64,000 bases of DNA from Magnolia sinica (lineage: Eukaryota; Streptophyta; Magnoliopsida; Magnoliales; Magnoliaceae): NCBI RefSeq assembly GCF_029962835.1, contig NC_080575.1, positions 62,971,493-63,035,492 of the forward strand, written 5' to 3'. The position numbers and the translations under genes are program-made. Under the pieces are notes generated by a model. That model was not told where the DNA came from. It saw only the letters and a list, made by a program, of their open reading frames with translations, and did not search any database. Below are positions 46,475 to 58,059 of this stretch, in pieces. Positions within the stretch are counted from its first letter, which is position 1, and each line of letters begins with the position of its first letter.

Positions 46475-48440
46475 TGAAAAGGCCTAGCTATATGTCCTAG
46501 AGGGGGGGTGAATAGGACAATGCCAAATAAAACTTATAACAGCGGAATTAAAGAAATACGATAGCCAAAATAAATCACAATGCAGGAAAGTAAAACAGCC
46601 TCAAAATTTAGATCTTGAGAGGTTAATACAAATGTTGTTCTAAGGACAACCTTTCACCAAAAACCAGAGTTTATGGTAGGACAACCTTATTTCTAGAAAG
46701 ATCTTTGTATCAAATCTCAAACCGAAGAGGAATACAGAAATAAATACAAACTGAATTAAAATAAATTGTAATCACAAATGTATTGTTCTAGGGACAGCCA
46801 TACACCATAAAAATGGCAGGGCAACCTTGCTGGAACAACTTTTAAAGGAAATTGAATATCAAGCTGATAAAGGAATAGCAGAAAATAAATTCTAAACTAT
46901 TACAAAATTCTCACAATGCTTGAATTAAATGATTACAACATTCACCACCATACATACATCCCACAAAAGAATAATTAAAGATCAGAAGTATAAATCATTC
47001 AACCACAACACAAGGGATTATAGTGGTTCGCCTGTGTTCACCAACTGTTAAACAACACACAGAATGCTACTCCACTCCTAATATCCTCACACAGGGATAT
47101 TAGCGTTCACTAACAAAATAGGTTTTCCCAGGTTCACCCAAAACCTTTAAAATTGTGTCTTTGTCTGTGGGCTTACACAATTAAAAACCCCACTTCGAGT
47201 TTTCCGGCTCTCCTCGGATAACCAATACAACAAGATTTTTCTGCAAATCTTGAAAGAAACCAAAACAGAAAGGAATTTATAATTAAATGTACAATACCCC
47301 GATTATCTCCTTCGTTGTAGCAGCGTTGTACTAAGTCGAGTAGATGATTGAATGTCTAAGTTCAATGTCCAAGACTCAATTACAATGGTTCTAATTCTAA
47401 TAGATTTTAAATTAAACCAAATAGGGCTTGCCTTAATTGATTTTGATTCCAAAGAAAGGGAATAATAATTCCTCTTATCAAATTAGATTGGAATAGCGAA
47501 ACAAAATCAATTAAATAAAGCTAAGGAAAGAGAATATTAAATAAGCACACTTAGCTTAGATGGAGCACGAAATTATCTCTCAGAAGTTCGACGAAGATTG
47601 GCTTGAATGGATTAATTAATTCGATGATTTCTTCCGAGATTCGTGCACTATTTATAGGTGAGCGGATCGCGTCTTCGACTCGTTTAAGGAGCTCTTCGAC
47701 TAGTCGAAGCAATAATGATCTTTGAAAAATCGCGCGATAAGCTTTGGCCGCTTCTACGATGGTCTTAGGTCACCTTCGATCGGTCGAAGAACTCAAAAAC
47801 ATCGCTGGATTTTGAGTCGAAGTTTTTCGACCGGTCGAAGATGGTTCAGATTTTCGCTCCTTCGACTAGTCGAACAGATTCTGGACTAGTCGAAGCCTTG
47901 ATTTTATCCGAAATTTGTAACAAACTCACGACTGATCGAGGAATTTCTTAAACTGGTCGAAGCAACTCCAGGACTAGTCGAAGAAGGCCTAAGACTAGTC
48001 AAAGAACAGACCAAACTTATGTAAAATAAACATTCGATTTATGTATCCAAAGTGACCTACTTCTAAGGTCAACCTAAGGTCAGTCAAACCTCAACCATGA
48101 AGTAAGGACATTGAAACATTAGGAACTAGTGACCTTGAAGTATGAGCCTTGAAGTCTTGATGTAGTTCAATCTTGAAACCTTGATGTAGCTCAATCTTGA
48201 AAGTGTCTTGAGTTCTTTACAAACTGCCTTGTACTCTTCTTGAAGTCTTGTAGCTTGAGTCTTGTCTTGTGAGCAGTTCTTGCATTCAAGATTGATCCTT
48301 GTACTTGTGAGCTTTGCTTGTTGTGAGCTTTGCTTGTTTATGAATGTTGATCCTTAAGAGAGCTTCACTTATGTAAGTTATATATAACAGTGATTTTGGC
48401 ACCACAAATTTGACAACAGACAGGGATATAAACTATAGCA
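46475..48440 (-). mobile_element. 2-kb LTR-like insertion in the element B 3' LTR
   Basis: Compared with the 5' LTR, foreign sequence starts after gctgCATGACT (46474) and ends before cttaCATGACT (from 48445), so CATGACT is duplicated. The plus strand starts tgaaaaggcctag and ends tatagca. Read on the minus strand the right-hand end, CTATTCACCCCCCCTCTAGG...CCTTTTCA, is the form seen at the 3' end of SIRE/Angela-type copia LTRs, so a solo copia LTR in minus orientation is likely. A 7-bp duplication is unusual for that. CGACTAGTCGAAG-type palindromes cluster at 47670-48005. No coding region is present. Confidence 0.6.
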
Positions 48441-50343
48441 CTTACATGACTGGATAGTGTGATTCATGCATTCACTTTGTGTGATATGGTACTGTACGCC
48501 CTAGCGACATTAGGGCCGTAGCCTCCACAGGCGTATCGTGGTTGGCAGGATTGGATACCGAAAATCTTGTTCTACATGGGGTGCTATAGATATCCTTGGG
48601 TGAGAGTCCCTAAACCCTTATGGTACCAGGAGGTTGCTCCAATGTCTAGACCGAGTGGGTGCATGAGTGCCGAGTGCCGATTACCAGACAGTTGCGCTTT
48701 CCACTATGTCGTGATCGGTTGGAAGGGGGTGCGGCCTTACCCGCCTGAGAGGAGGGGGCAAAGCTAGGCTGAGTCTGACCAGCTCAAGGAATGGGTCCGC
48801 TATTGACGAGTCGAACCGATATTGGTAGGCGGATAGTGAGGTCTTTTCCACTCACCTTATTACGCGCATTGGGGCGGCAATCTGGCTTGCAGTGTACTAG
48901 GCCCCGGTGATATTCCAGAGTTGAGCTGTATTGATATGTCGATTTAGATGAGGATTTGCATGCTTGAGTTGCATTCCACACTGCATGGCCTTGGTATGGC
49001 CGACATCATCCATGCCTCACATTGCATAGCCTTGGTACGGCTCATGGCATTCATGGATTCATCAGCATATTCCGCATCACTCTGATACTGCATAACTACT
49101 ACCTTGCACACACACTTACACCACCCTCTAAGCTTTCCATAAGCTTATGCAAGACCGTTGCGTGTAGGTGACGGTGGAGCACAGCAGCGCTGAGGCAGGA
49201 GCGCTTTGTTGATCATCTTGGAGTTTTTTTTTGTTTATCATCATTGTATTTCCCTTTATGCTCATTGTACTTTTAAAGTTTTTTATCATAATGAAAATGT
49301 GATGGAGGTTTTGGTTGTTGTTTGTGGGTTATGCCTTTGGTTATGCTTATCAAATTGATGTTGAAAATCCTCCTTGTAGCATCCCAGGATCAGAACTTGG
49401 CGAATGGGCGCTGGGAGCCAAGAATAGGGTTCTACGGAGGCTGTCGGCGCCGGATTCGGCGATCGGAAATTCTGTGAGCCCGGTTTTTGAGTTTGGGGCG
49501 TGACATTGACAACCTTAGATGGATCATTGTTTACGTAAATGATATAAAAGGGAGGTACCTTAGCTTCCCGAATCTGTTATATGAATGGATCTAATTAAGA
49601 ACTTGGATAACACGACCATGCACCAAATTGCATGTGCCTTTGGCATGGGTTTTGGACACAGTGGGAGTTTAGCATGTGCGACCGTGAGATGATGTCGTAG
49701 TGGGAGTGCAGGCGAGGGCATGCATTATTAATATATATCATCCTTGCATTAACCAGAGTACTTAGGAATGCTTGTTGTACTGCTTTATTATTACTACTTA
49801 ATTGAATTGATAACATGTTAACATTTACCTTATAGCTCCACTGAGTTGATCACTCACTCCCACTCTGGGACGGTATTTTAAAACACCAACTAAACTTTGT
49901 TGTAGTTTCAGATGATGGCGAGACTTACGAGTTGGAGCCGGCCTTCTATGATGACGAGGAGGAGTTCTCCTACCTACAACTCTCTGATGGGTCTATGTAC
50001 ACCTGGAGTTGCGTCACCGGCGCTACATAGATATGGATTAGATGACATAACACTTTATCATTTTGTATATTTTAGAACTATACATGTAATTATTCAGCCT
50101 GGTGACATGATCATACTTTGGGGTTCATATCCACTTATACACTTTATATATCTATCACAGTCTTTTGCTTGCTTAATTTAATCATCTCTGGAGTATAATA
50201 TGCTGATTTGGTATAATCTCACTCATGTTTAATGTACTAATATAGACAACATTCAATCATCATTATCTATGTTGCATAAGTGATGCATTGGAACTCGGGA
50301 GCTGAGCTTTTGCTCGACCCCCGATTTTCGGGGCGTTACAAGT

Positions 50344-50355
50344 TGGTATCAGAGC
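50344..50355 (+). other. primer binding site, element A
   Basis: TGGTATCAGAGC follows the LTR end (50340) after three bases; it is the initiator methionine tRNA type. Confidence 0.9.
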
Positions 50356-50399
50356 CTGATTTGGATTAAACTGCACCTCAATTTAGGCCGCCTCAACAT

Positions 50400-50960
50400 G
50401 ATGCGCGCTGATGTATCCCAGCCGAACCGTTCTCAACAGGCTCGGGTGCACTCACTTTCAGCTGAGGCATCCGAGACCGCAATTACAGCACCGCTAGCTT
50501 TCGAAGTCACGGCACATATCTAAGGTATACCAGTCTTCTTATTGGTGGACACCTAGTCTAGTATGTTAATCATATCATGTGCAACAGTCAAGCGACTAGT
50601 GTTAGAAACAGCCCCTACAAAGGGGGTGAGAAACCTTACCACCACGGGGACCTTTTCAGACATTATCAAGATTTGTAAGAATTGCTCGATAGACTTAGGA
50701 AGCATGACGGTACTCATTGACCTGATCGTTGCCCCACTATACCATTACAACATTATCCTCGGTATGAATTGGCTCACCGAAATGAAGGCAAAGATCGATT
50801 GTTATACCAGAGTGGTGACAACCTATGCACCTGAGGGCACGGCCTTTACTTTTCCAGTCCAGGTCAGTTTGCCCTGCCACATGAGTTGTTATGCTTCCTT
50901 ACTGAAGAATGTTGATGGTCTGACACTGGGGAACACACCTGTAGTTTGAGATTTCACGGA
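50400..50960 (+). pseudogene. element A gag remnant and protease
   Basis: Only a few dozen residues separate the primer binding site from the protease: a reading frame with QARVHSLSAEASETAI, the short segment that in Tekay polyproteins lies just before the protease. The capsid and nucleocapsid are therefore deleted. The protease active site reads VDT-stop-SS, with TAG where DTG/DSG carries Gly. HYNIILGMNWLTEMKAKIDC, the downstream motif, is present in the 128-codon frame starting 50563, and CHMSCYASLLK follows. The protease would be inactive. Confidence 0.85.
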
Positions 50961-52270
50961 TGTGCTTAGGACGATACCGGGATTACCTCCTCAACGCGAG
51001 ATTAATTTTACCATCGATCTTGTGCCTGGTGCGACACCCATTTCACTACCAATGTATTGCATGCCTCCATATGAGATGGAGGAACTGAGGAGACAGATCG
51101 ATGATCTGTTAAATGCAGGCTTCATATGACCGAGTGTATCTCCTTGGGGAGTACCGGTGTTGTTTGTGATGGATCACTGCGATTGTGTATTGATTATCGC
51201 AAGTTAAACCAAGTCACAGTGAAGAACAAGTATTCTTTACCCAGGATATATGACCTGTTCGATCAGTTGAAGGGGGCACAATATTTTTCAAAGATCGACT
51301 TACAGTCAGGGTATCACCAGTTACGCGTCAGGGATGAGGATGTGCAGAAGACAGCTTTCAGGACTAGTTTTGGGCACTACGAGTTCCTTGTGATGTCGTT
51401 TGGACTCACAAACGTACTGGTCGTGTTCATGGACCTGATGAACCGGGTGTTTCGGCCGTATCTGTTCCGATTCACCATTATAATTATACATGACATCCTG
51501 ATATATTCTAAGAGTCGGGAAAATCATGAGGAGCACCTGCGAGTAGTCTTTGATATGCTCAGAAAGAACCAGTTGTTTGCCCAGTATAAGAAGTGCGACT
51601 TCTGAAAAGAAGAAGTTAAGTTCTTGGGACATGTGGTGTCCAAGGAAGGAATAGTTGTGGACCTTGCTAAGGTGACCGCGGTTCAGGACTAGTAGCAGCC
51701 CGGTTCGGTTACTGAAGTGAGGAGCTTTCTTGGCTTAGCAGGCTACTATCACCGATTCATTAGGGATTTTTTCAAGATAGCCAGACCGGTGTCTCAACTC
51801 ACTCGGAAGGATCTTAAGTTTGCCTGGAATGAGAAGGCAAAAGCAGCTTTTAAGGAACTAAAGGACAAGTTGACGTCCGCCCCTGTGCTAGTATTGCCAG
51901 AGCAAGGGGTCAAATACACGATATACACCAACGCGTCTCGTGTTGATTTGGGTTGTGTTCTGATGCAGAAGGACAGGGTTATTACCTATGCATTACGACA
52001 GTTGAGGAAACATGAGGAAAACTACCCTACACATGGCCTATAGTTAGCAGTCGTCATCTTTGCATTGAAGCTCTGGAGACATTACCTCTATGGAGAGGAG
52101 TTCGAGCTCTTTTGCGACCATAAGAGCCTCAGGTACATATTTACGTAGAGGGACCTGAATATGAGGCAGCGACAATGGATGAAAACCTTGAAAGACTTCA
52201 AGTTTGAGGTTTCCTACCATCCCAGCAAGGCCAACCTTGTGGCAGAAGCATTGAGCCGCAAGAAGACAAT
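50960..52270 (+). pseudogene. element A reverse transcriptase and RNase H
   Basis: Blocks in order: [18 protein letters not shown], then TGA in place of a coding residue, and [13 protein letters not shown]. After a frameshift come [40 protein letters not shown] and [20 protein letters not shown]. The catalytic box reads IIHDILIYS, so the first Asp of FIDD is His. KKCDF is followed by TGA, and two TAG codons interrupt the connection near 51690. RNase H reads [15 protein letters not shown] (Asp to Asn at the first catalytic position), [13 protein letters not shown] then TAG, and YHPSKANLVAEALSRKK. The element could not replicate with these proteins. Confidence 0.9.
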
Positions 52271-52399
52271 AGTATTTGCGGCCCCGCTGATGATTGATGA
52301 GTGGAACATGATTGAATTTGTGTGGGACTTCGAGCAGAAACTTACGATAGAGGAACCGTTCATGAGTGTCACACACGTTTGTGTGCAACCACTCATTGA

Positions 52400-53876
52400 T
52401 GACAGGATTGTTGCGGCTCAGAAAGACGATGAACTATTGGCAAAGATGAGAGATCAAGTGAGCGACAGTGAAGACTCGGAATGGAGAATTGGTACGGATG
52501 GGGGTTTACATTATCTTGGCCGCCTATGCATCCCGAACCTTCATGACTTGAGAAGGGAAGTTATCGAAGCTACGCATAATTCGATGATGGCGATGCATCC
52601 TGGTAATACGAAGATGTATCAAGACATGAAGAGGTTGTACTGGTGGGACAACATGAAGGCCCACATAACAGATTATGTGTCCCGTTTCTCACGTGGCAGC
52701 AGGTCAAGGCCAAACATCACCAACCTCCTGGTATACTTCAGCCCATGCCCATAGCTGAATGAAAATGGGATTTCATCTCTATGAACTTCATTTCAGGGTT
52801 GCCGAAGACAAGGAAGGGACACAATTCCATCTGGGTGATCGTGGACCGATTGATGAAATCGGCTCATTTTCTCCCTATTAGAGTCTCAAACTCAGCAGAC
52901 GATTTAGCCAGGCTGTACATCAAGGAGATAGTACGTCTGCATGGAGTGCCAATGGAGATCGTGTCAGATCGAGACATGTGATTCACATCTATCTTTTGGA
53001 CTCGTATCCAGAAAGCAATGGGTATGAAACTGAAGTTCAGTACCTCGTTCCACCCACAGACGGATGGGCAGATAGAACAGGTGAATCAGGTGTTGGAAGA
53101 TATGCTACGAGCTTGTGTGCTTGATTTCAAGGACAGTTGGGACGATTGTCTTCCCTATGCCGAGTTCGCTTATAACAACAGCTTTCAGGCAAGTATTGGC
53201 ATGGCCCCCTACAAAGCACTATATGGGCGTCCGTGTAGAGCATCGCATTATTGGGCAGAGGTTGGCGAGAAGAGTTTGATTAGCCTAGAGTTAGTGTAAG
53301 TGACCTCAGAAAAGGTTGACATTATTAGGCTTCGACTTCTTACAGCACAGAGCAGACAAGAGCTACGCTGATATAAGACGCCGACAGATGGAGTTTGAGG
53401 TCGGGGACCATGTGTTCTTGAAAGTTTTTCCCATGAAGGGAGTCCTTCAGTTTAGCAAGAAGGGGAAACTCACGCCACGATTTATTAGGCCATTCCAGAT
53501 ACTAGACCGAGTGGGTGTGGTAGTATACCACCTTACTTTGCCCACACTACTCGCAGGCGTGCACAACGTATTTCATGTATCGATGCTGAAGAAATACGTT
53601 CCTGATCCTTCCTACATTATCAAATGGGAGCAGGTATAGTTGAGTGAAGATGTTACTTATGTACTGCGACCGACGCGTATTCTAGACAGGAAGGAACATA
53701 TTCTGTGTAACAAGGTTATCCCGCTTGTGAAGGTACTGTGGACGCACCACACTGAGGAAGAGGCTACTTGGGAAACAGAAGCCGAGGTCTGCAAGAACTA
53801 CCCTAATATTCTCGAGGAGTACGAAAAGGTACTAATTTTGAGGATGAAATTTTTCTTTAAGGAGGGCAGATTGTAA
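52400..53876 (+). pseudogene. element A integrase and chromodomain
   Basis: IEATHNSMMAMHPGNTKMYQ and LYWWDNMKAHITDYVS are the integrase zinc domain; the final CxxC pair reads RFSRGS, lost by decay. The core shows [20 protein letters not shown] (Asn for the first Asp), VSDRDM followed by TGA, and VNQVLEDMLRACV with the Glu. The GPY region has FIRPFQILDRVGVVVYH and HNVFHVSMLKKYV, then a TAG. The chromodomain, ILDRKEHILCNKVIPLVKVL, WTHHTEEEATWETEAEV and NYPNIL, is uninterrupted, with its aromatic Trp residues present. It ends before the polypurine tract. Confidence 0.9.
53858..53871 (+). other. element A polypurine tract
   Basis: TAAGGAGGGCAGAT immediately precedes the LTR start TGTAACGTC. Confidence 0.75.
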
Positions 53877-54650
53877 CGTCTCGAAAAAATCTGTACAAAG
53901 ACTCGAGTACCGCCTCAGGCAGAAATCACTAAGGACCGAATCCTTTAGAAATTAGACGAAAATTAATTAAGTTCTAAACTAAATTAATTGGTAGATTAGC
54001 TTGAACCGCTTTCTATATGAACTGCAAGACCCAAAACTAGTAGAATCGCTAACTCTACATTACCTAAAAACCTAGGATCAATCTCAAAACCAAGTTGCTC
54101 TCAGGAGCATCTTGAAACTGTGTATCGGACCTGTACCGCGCGTCGAAAGTCCGATTACCGCGAAACTATATGGCTATGACCACCTTACTAGGCTTGACAA
54201 CCATCTTGGGAATCAAGTCCAAATAGTATCCAAAAACACACAACTTGAGCCCGAAGTAAAGTGTGTGAGAAACACAAATATCTTTAGAAAATAGACTCAA
54301 ACTTAAGTGAATTGGGCCGTTCACTTGCAGGCTAAATTTAAGGTTACAGACCGTCAGATTCTAACTCAACTACACCCTTAGATTAGGAAAATTTCCCAAC
54401 ACAAGTCAGTGTACTTGTGGCCCCGATCGAGTGACAATAGTCATTGAACTAAAACTGGTCCTCCGCATCGATCCACTAATCCGATCAGACCGAAACTTTA
54501 ACTTGGCATGGATCCATTGCCAGAGAACTTTCTTTAGACCGTATGCAGAAAATGGACCTCTAAATGAGCCCCGTTGGACTGAAACAACCACTCTTTGGCT
54601 ATAACCTAAGTATACCATGGCCCTGGGGCCATTGACATCAGTTCTGGGCC

Positions 54651-54658
54651 TATATAAG
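54651..54658 (+). promoter_or_regulatory. TATA box of the element A 3' LTR
   Basis: GGCCTATATAAGGGCC has the same context as at 33315. Confidence 0.65.
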
Positions 54659-55899
54659 GGCCTTAACCCACCCCTCTCTCATTTCATACGAATTTCCTAA
54701 CCCTAGGAGAGAGAAGAGAGAAAAGAGAAGGAGAAAGTGAGGAGAAGAGAGAGAGTGAGTGAGAGATAGTTGCTGGGATTCGATCCCACCACTCGACGTG
54801 TTGAATCATCCTACTTGTATCACTACACCGTCGAATCAGAATCCAATTTTGGGTAAGGAATCCTAGCCCTAATCTGTTTTAGGTATCCAAGTAGAAAAAT
54901 CGGCGAAATAGCTAACTTATTTCGTGATTCAGGTAGTTGTTGTGCCGTAGGCAAAGGCGTAGTGATCGAACTAAGTTCGATATGAGTTTACCGATAGAAG
55001 GTGCGAACTATAAACGTTTAGGTTATAGTTTTCAAGGTTTTTAATGTCAGTTAATGATTTATGACTGACTTGATTGCTATCACATATGCTTATACGTGAT
55101 ATTTTCTGCATATTACATATATATATGAACTATGTTGAAATTAATGCATTCCATGTGTTTGTTGAAATGTCTGAATGAAAATAGAATTATGATTTTTGCT
55201 TGTCATGATTGTTCTTTGGAAATACATGATTGTAGTACGTGTGGCAACTCCCTTGTGAAAGGATGCGCTATAATATACGTTATAATTAATTTATTTCATG
55301 TATGTTGATATGTGTAGTCTAAGTGTTCGATAAAATGCTTGAATGAGAAATGCTTGTTGAAATGTGTTGAAATGTATTTAATGAGGATATTGAGATAGGA
55401 ATCTCAATTACCTCATCTATAGCTACAGTTTCCTTTGTGTAATCTCTCTTACTACCATGTGATTCATGGATGAAATACCTATGTATATTAATATGTGTAC
55501 TATGTGTTTGTTGAAATGCTCAAATGCAATTTATACTGAAGTTGGTTGTCACATGCTATCTAACTATCACATGTGAATGCCTATTACATTTGAATATGAT
55601 TGGGACTACTGCGTAGTCCAGGCAATCGGTAATGATTCCTGAATTAGTGGCCAAGGTTGTTTCACCACATAAGACACGTTCGATGAATCTGAGTCGTACG
55701 CTGCTTATCGACAGTGGTTGGGCTACGCGAAGTGCATACGCACTCCATATCGATTAATTCAACATACGCTCATACCAGTCGAGCTTGTCAAGTAACCCGA
55801 TTGGCCTAATGTGTGTTCACCATGTATGGACGTTATTGTTTGAATCTAAGGTACCACTTACCATTGAAAAACCTATTTTACCTTGGTACCACGATCCGC

Positions 55900-56190
55900 T
55901 AAGATTCATGAGCTGAGCGTGGTGGTATGGGACACCGTGGTCGAGCTGTCAGCCTATGCTAGGGTGACGAGCCTCCCCGTAGTGACCAGTGAGCAACACA
56001 AACTCGTGAGCCGAATATGGTGGTATGGAACACTGTATTCGAGCTGCCGGCCTATGCTAAGGTGATGAGCCTTTCCCGTAGTGACCTCGAGTATAAAATA
56101 GGCCTATGATCAGGTGACAAGCCCCTCATAGTGACCTCGAGTGTGAATTAAGCATATGTTGAGGTGACGAGCCTCCCGTAGCAACCTATA
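55900..56190 (+). repeat. GTGACGAGCC tandem units inside LTR A (3' copy)
   Basis: Homologous to 34560-34850: diverged units around ggtgacgagcctcccc.tagtgacc and gtggtatgggacacc. Confidence 0.7.
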
Positions 56191-57073
56191 GTGTAAAGTC
56201 GCGAACTTACCTATCGTATGTGATTAACTAGGATTGGCGACCCAAGATGGATCATTATTTGGATAAATGATATAAAAGGGAGGTACCTTAGCTTCTCGAA
56301 TCTGCTGTATGAATAGGTCTAATTAAGAACTTGGCTAACACGACCATGCACCGCATTACATGTGCCTTTGGCGTGGGTGTTGAGCACAGTGGGAGTTTAG
56401 CATGCGCAACCGTGAGATGATGTCGCAGAGGGAGTGCAGGCGAGGGCATGCATCATTAGTACATATTATCCTTGCATTAACCAGAGTACTTAGGAATACT
56501 TGTTGTACTGCTTTATCATTACTGCTTGATTGAATTGATAACATGTTAACTTTTGCCTTATAGCTCCACTGAGTTGACCACTCTCTCCCACTCTGGGATG
56601 GTGTTTTAAAACACTAACCAGACTCTGTTGTAGTTTCAAATGATGGCGAGGCTTACGAGTTGGAGCTTACTTTCTACGATGACGAGGAGGAGTTCTCCTA
56701 CATGCAACTCTCTGGCGGGTCTATGTAGACCCGGAGTTGCGTCACCGGGGCTACAGGGATATGGATTAGATGACATTACACTTTATCATTTTGTGTATTT
56801 TAGAACTATATATGTAATTATTTAGCCTGGTGACATGATCATACTCTGGGGTTCATATCCACTTATACACTTTATATATCTATCACAGTCTTCCGCTTGC
56901 TTAATTTAATCATCTCTGGAGTATGATATGCTAATTTGGCATAATCTCACTCATGTTTAATATACTAATACGGACAACATTCAATCATCATTATCTATGT
57001 TGCATAAGTAATGCGTTGGAACTCAGGAGCTGAGCTTTTACTCGACCCCCGATTTTCGGGGCGTTACACTGTC

Positions 57074-58054
57074 ACGTCTTGAAGGAGTCGCTTCCTCGCT
57101 AGTACCCGAAGCCCTTTTCACTCATGTGGCCTAAACGCCCGTGCCACATGTCAATAGTTGAATCTTCCGCTGCGTTCAACCCATCCTTACACACACTAAC
57201 ACTTGCCTTGTAAAGGGTGCAACACTTCTTTCCTCTAGCTGTGATCAACAAACTATTGATGTGCTTCCAACGCCCATCAGCAAACCGGCTTTCATAGCCA
57301 TAATCATCCAGCCTTCCCGTCGACATCAAGTTGAGGTGAAGATCTGGGATATGCCTTACATCCTTGAGAACCAATGTGCAGTCCACATCCGTCTTCACAC
57401 AATTATCACTGACTCCTATAATCTTTGATATGCCAGAATTTTTCATCTTTACAATCCCATAATCACCTGACTTGTAGCTTGTGAAGAAGTCCCTGCGTGG
57501 AGTGACATGAAAAGAAGCTCCCGAGTCAATCACCCAGTCGGTGCCGTGAGACAAACATCATGATCTGTTGAAAGAATAACTACAACGTCACCATCTGAAG
57601 CGACCGTAGTGCAATCTGATTCATCTTCCTTCTTCTTTCCTTTTCATTTTTTGACGTTCTTATTCTTATGACATTCATACTTATAGTGGTTCTTCTTGCC
57701 ACAATTCCAGCATTCAACATCCTTTATGGTACTCGACTTGCCTCTTGATTTATCTCGGGCCTTCCTGCCCTTCCTGTTCTTTCCTCTCCTCCGTTCTTGT
57801 ATCACAAGGGCCTCTTACTGAGTAGACCCTTGAGACTTCCTCCTTGTCTCCTCATTAAAGAGACAGCTAGTTACCTGTTTCATGGATATCTTTCCGTCTG
57901 GCGTGAAGTTACTTAGAGACACCACCAATATCTTTCAACTGTCAGGCAACGAACTAAACAATAGCAAAGCTTGCAATTCATCATCCAGGACCATCTTCAT
58001 AGTGGAGAGCTGGTTCACTATATTGCTGACCTCATTCATGTGCTTGGCCACAGA
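57074..58054 (-). pseudogene. copia gag C-terminus, protease and integrase zinc domain
   Basis: From high to low coordinates: AKHMNEVSNIVNQLSTMKM and LDDELQALLLFSSLPDSW are the UBN2-type copia gag. CWNCGKKNHYKYEC (about 57710-57669) is an intact CCHC zinc knuckle, followed by a Lys-rich tail with a stop. The protease has WVIDSGASFHVTPRRDFF with an intact DSG. GLNAAEDSTIDMWHGRLGHM is the GAG-pre-integrase/HHCC segment. SEKG continues in another frame as LRVLARKRLLQDVT before the insertion point. Removal of element A joins this exactly to the integrase part at 29422. Confidence 0.88.
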
Positions 58055-58059
58055 ACCAC

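Larger units (their letters stand above)
34899..49505 (+). mobile_element. full-length Tekay-type gypsy element B
   Basis: LTRs 34899-38759 and 43672-49505 both start TGTAAGCCCCGTATCC and end GGCGTGACA. The target duplication is TTGAT (34894-34898) and TTGAC (49506-49510). The 3' LTR is longer only because of a 1966-bp insertion. The internal region is 4.9 kb with an iMet primer binding site, gag, protease, RT, RNase H, integrase and a broken chromodomain. It is inserted in the 5' LTR of element A. The polyprotein has stops and at least three frameshifts. Confidence 0.92.
43672..49505 (+). mobile_element. element B 3' LTR, with an inserted 2-kb repeat
   Basis: Collinear with the 5' LTR except for two differences. 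One segment (about 45195-45405) is unrelated to its counterpart (36400-36640). A 1966-bp insertion lies at 46475-48440. Without the insertion the length is close to the 3861 bp of the 5' LTR. Confidence 0.92.
29428..50340 (+). mobile_element. 5' LTR of element A, interrupted twice
   Basis: The start TATCATGTCTTGAAAAAATC aligns with TGTAACGTCTCGAAAAAATC at 53872, with G to A and CpG to TpG changes at the very end. It ends TCGGGGCGTTACA at 50340. Insert one is a solo LTR at 29553-32654. Insert two is element B at 34899-49505. Removing both restores sequence collinear with the 3' LTR. Confidence 0.9.
53872..57068 (+). mobile_element. element A 3' LTR, 3197 bp
   Basis: Ends are TGTAACGTCTCG and TTCGGGGCGTTACA. 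It is the only uninterrupted LTR of element A and serves as the template for placing the inserts in the 5' LTR. It contains a TATA box at 54651-54658, a GA-rich leader at about 54705-54765 and the GTGACGAGCC array at 55900-56190. Confidence 0.92.
29423..57073 (+). mobile_element. Tekay-type gypsy element A with nested inserts
   Basis: The element proper is 29428-57068, flanked by the target duplication CTATC (29423-29427) and CTGTC (57069-57073), one mismatch. The 3' LTR is 3197 bp. The 5' LTR survives in three pieces (29428-29552, 32661-34898, 49511-50340) that sum to about 3.2 kb once inserts are removed. The internal region is only 3.5 kb because gag is missing. The order protease-RT-RNase H-integrase-chromodomain, the iMet primer binding site and the long LTRs identify the chromovirus Tekay/Del clade. 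It interrupts the copia integrase. Confidence 0.9.
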
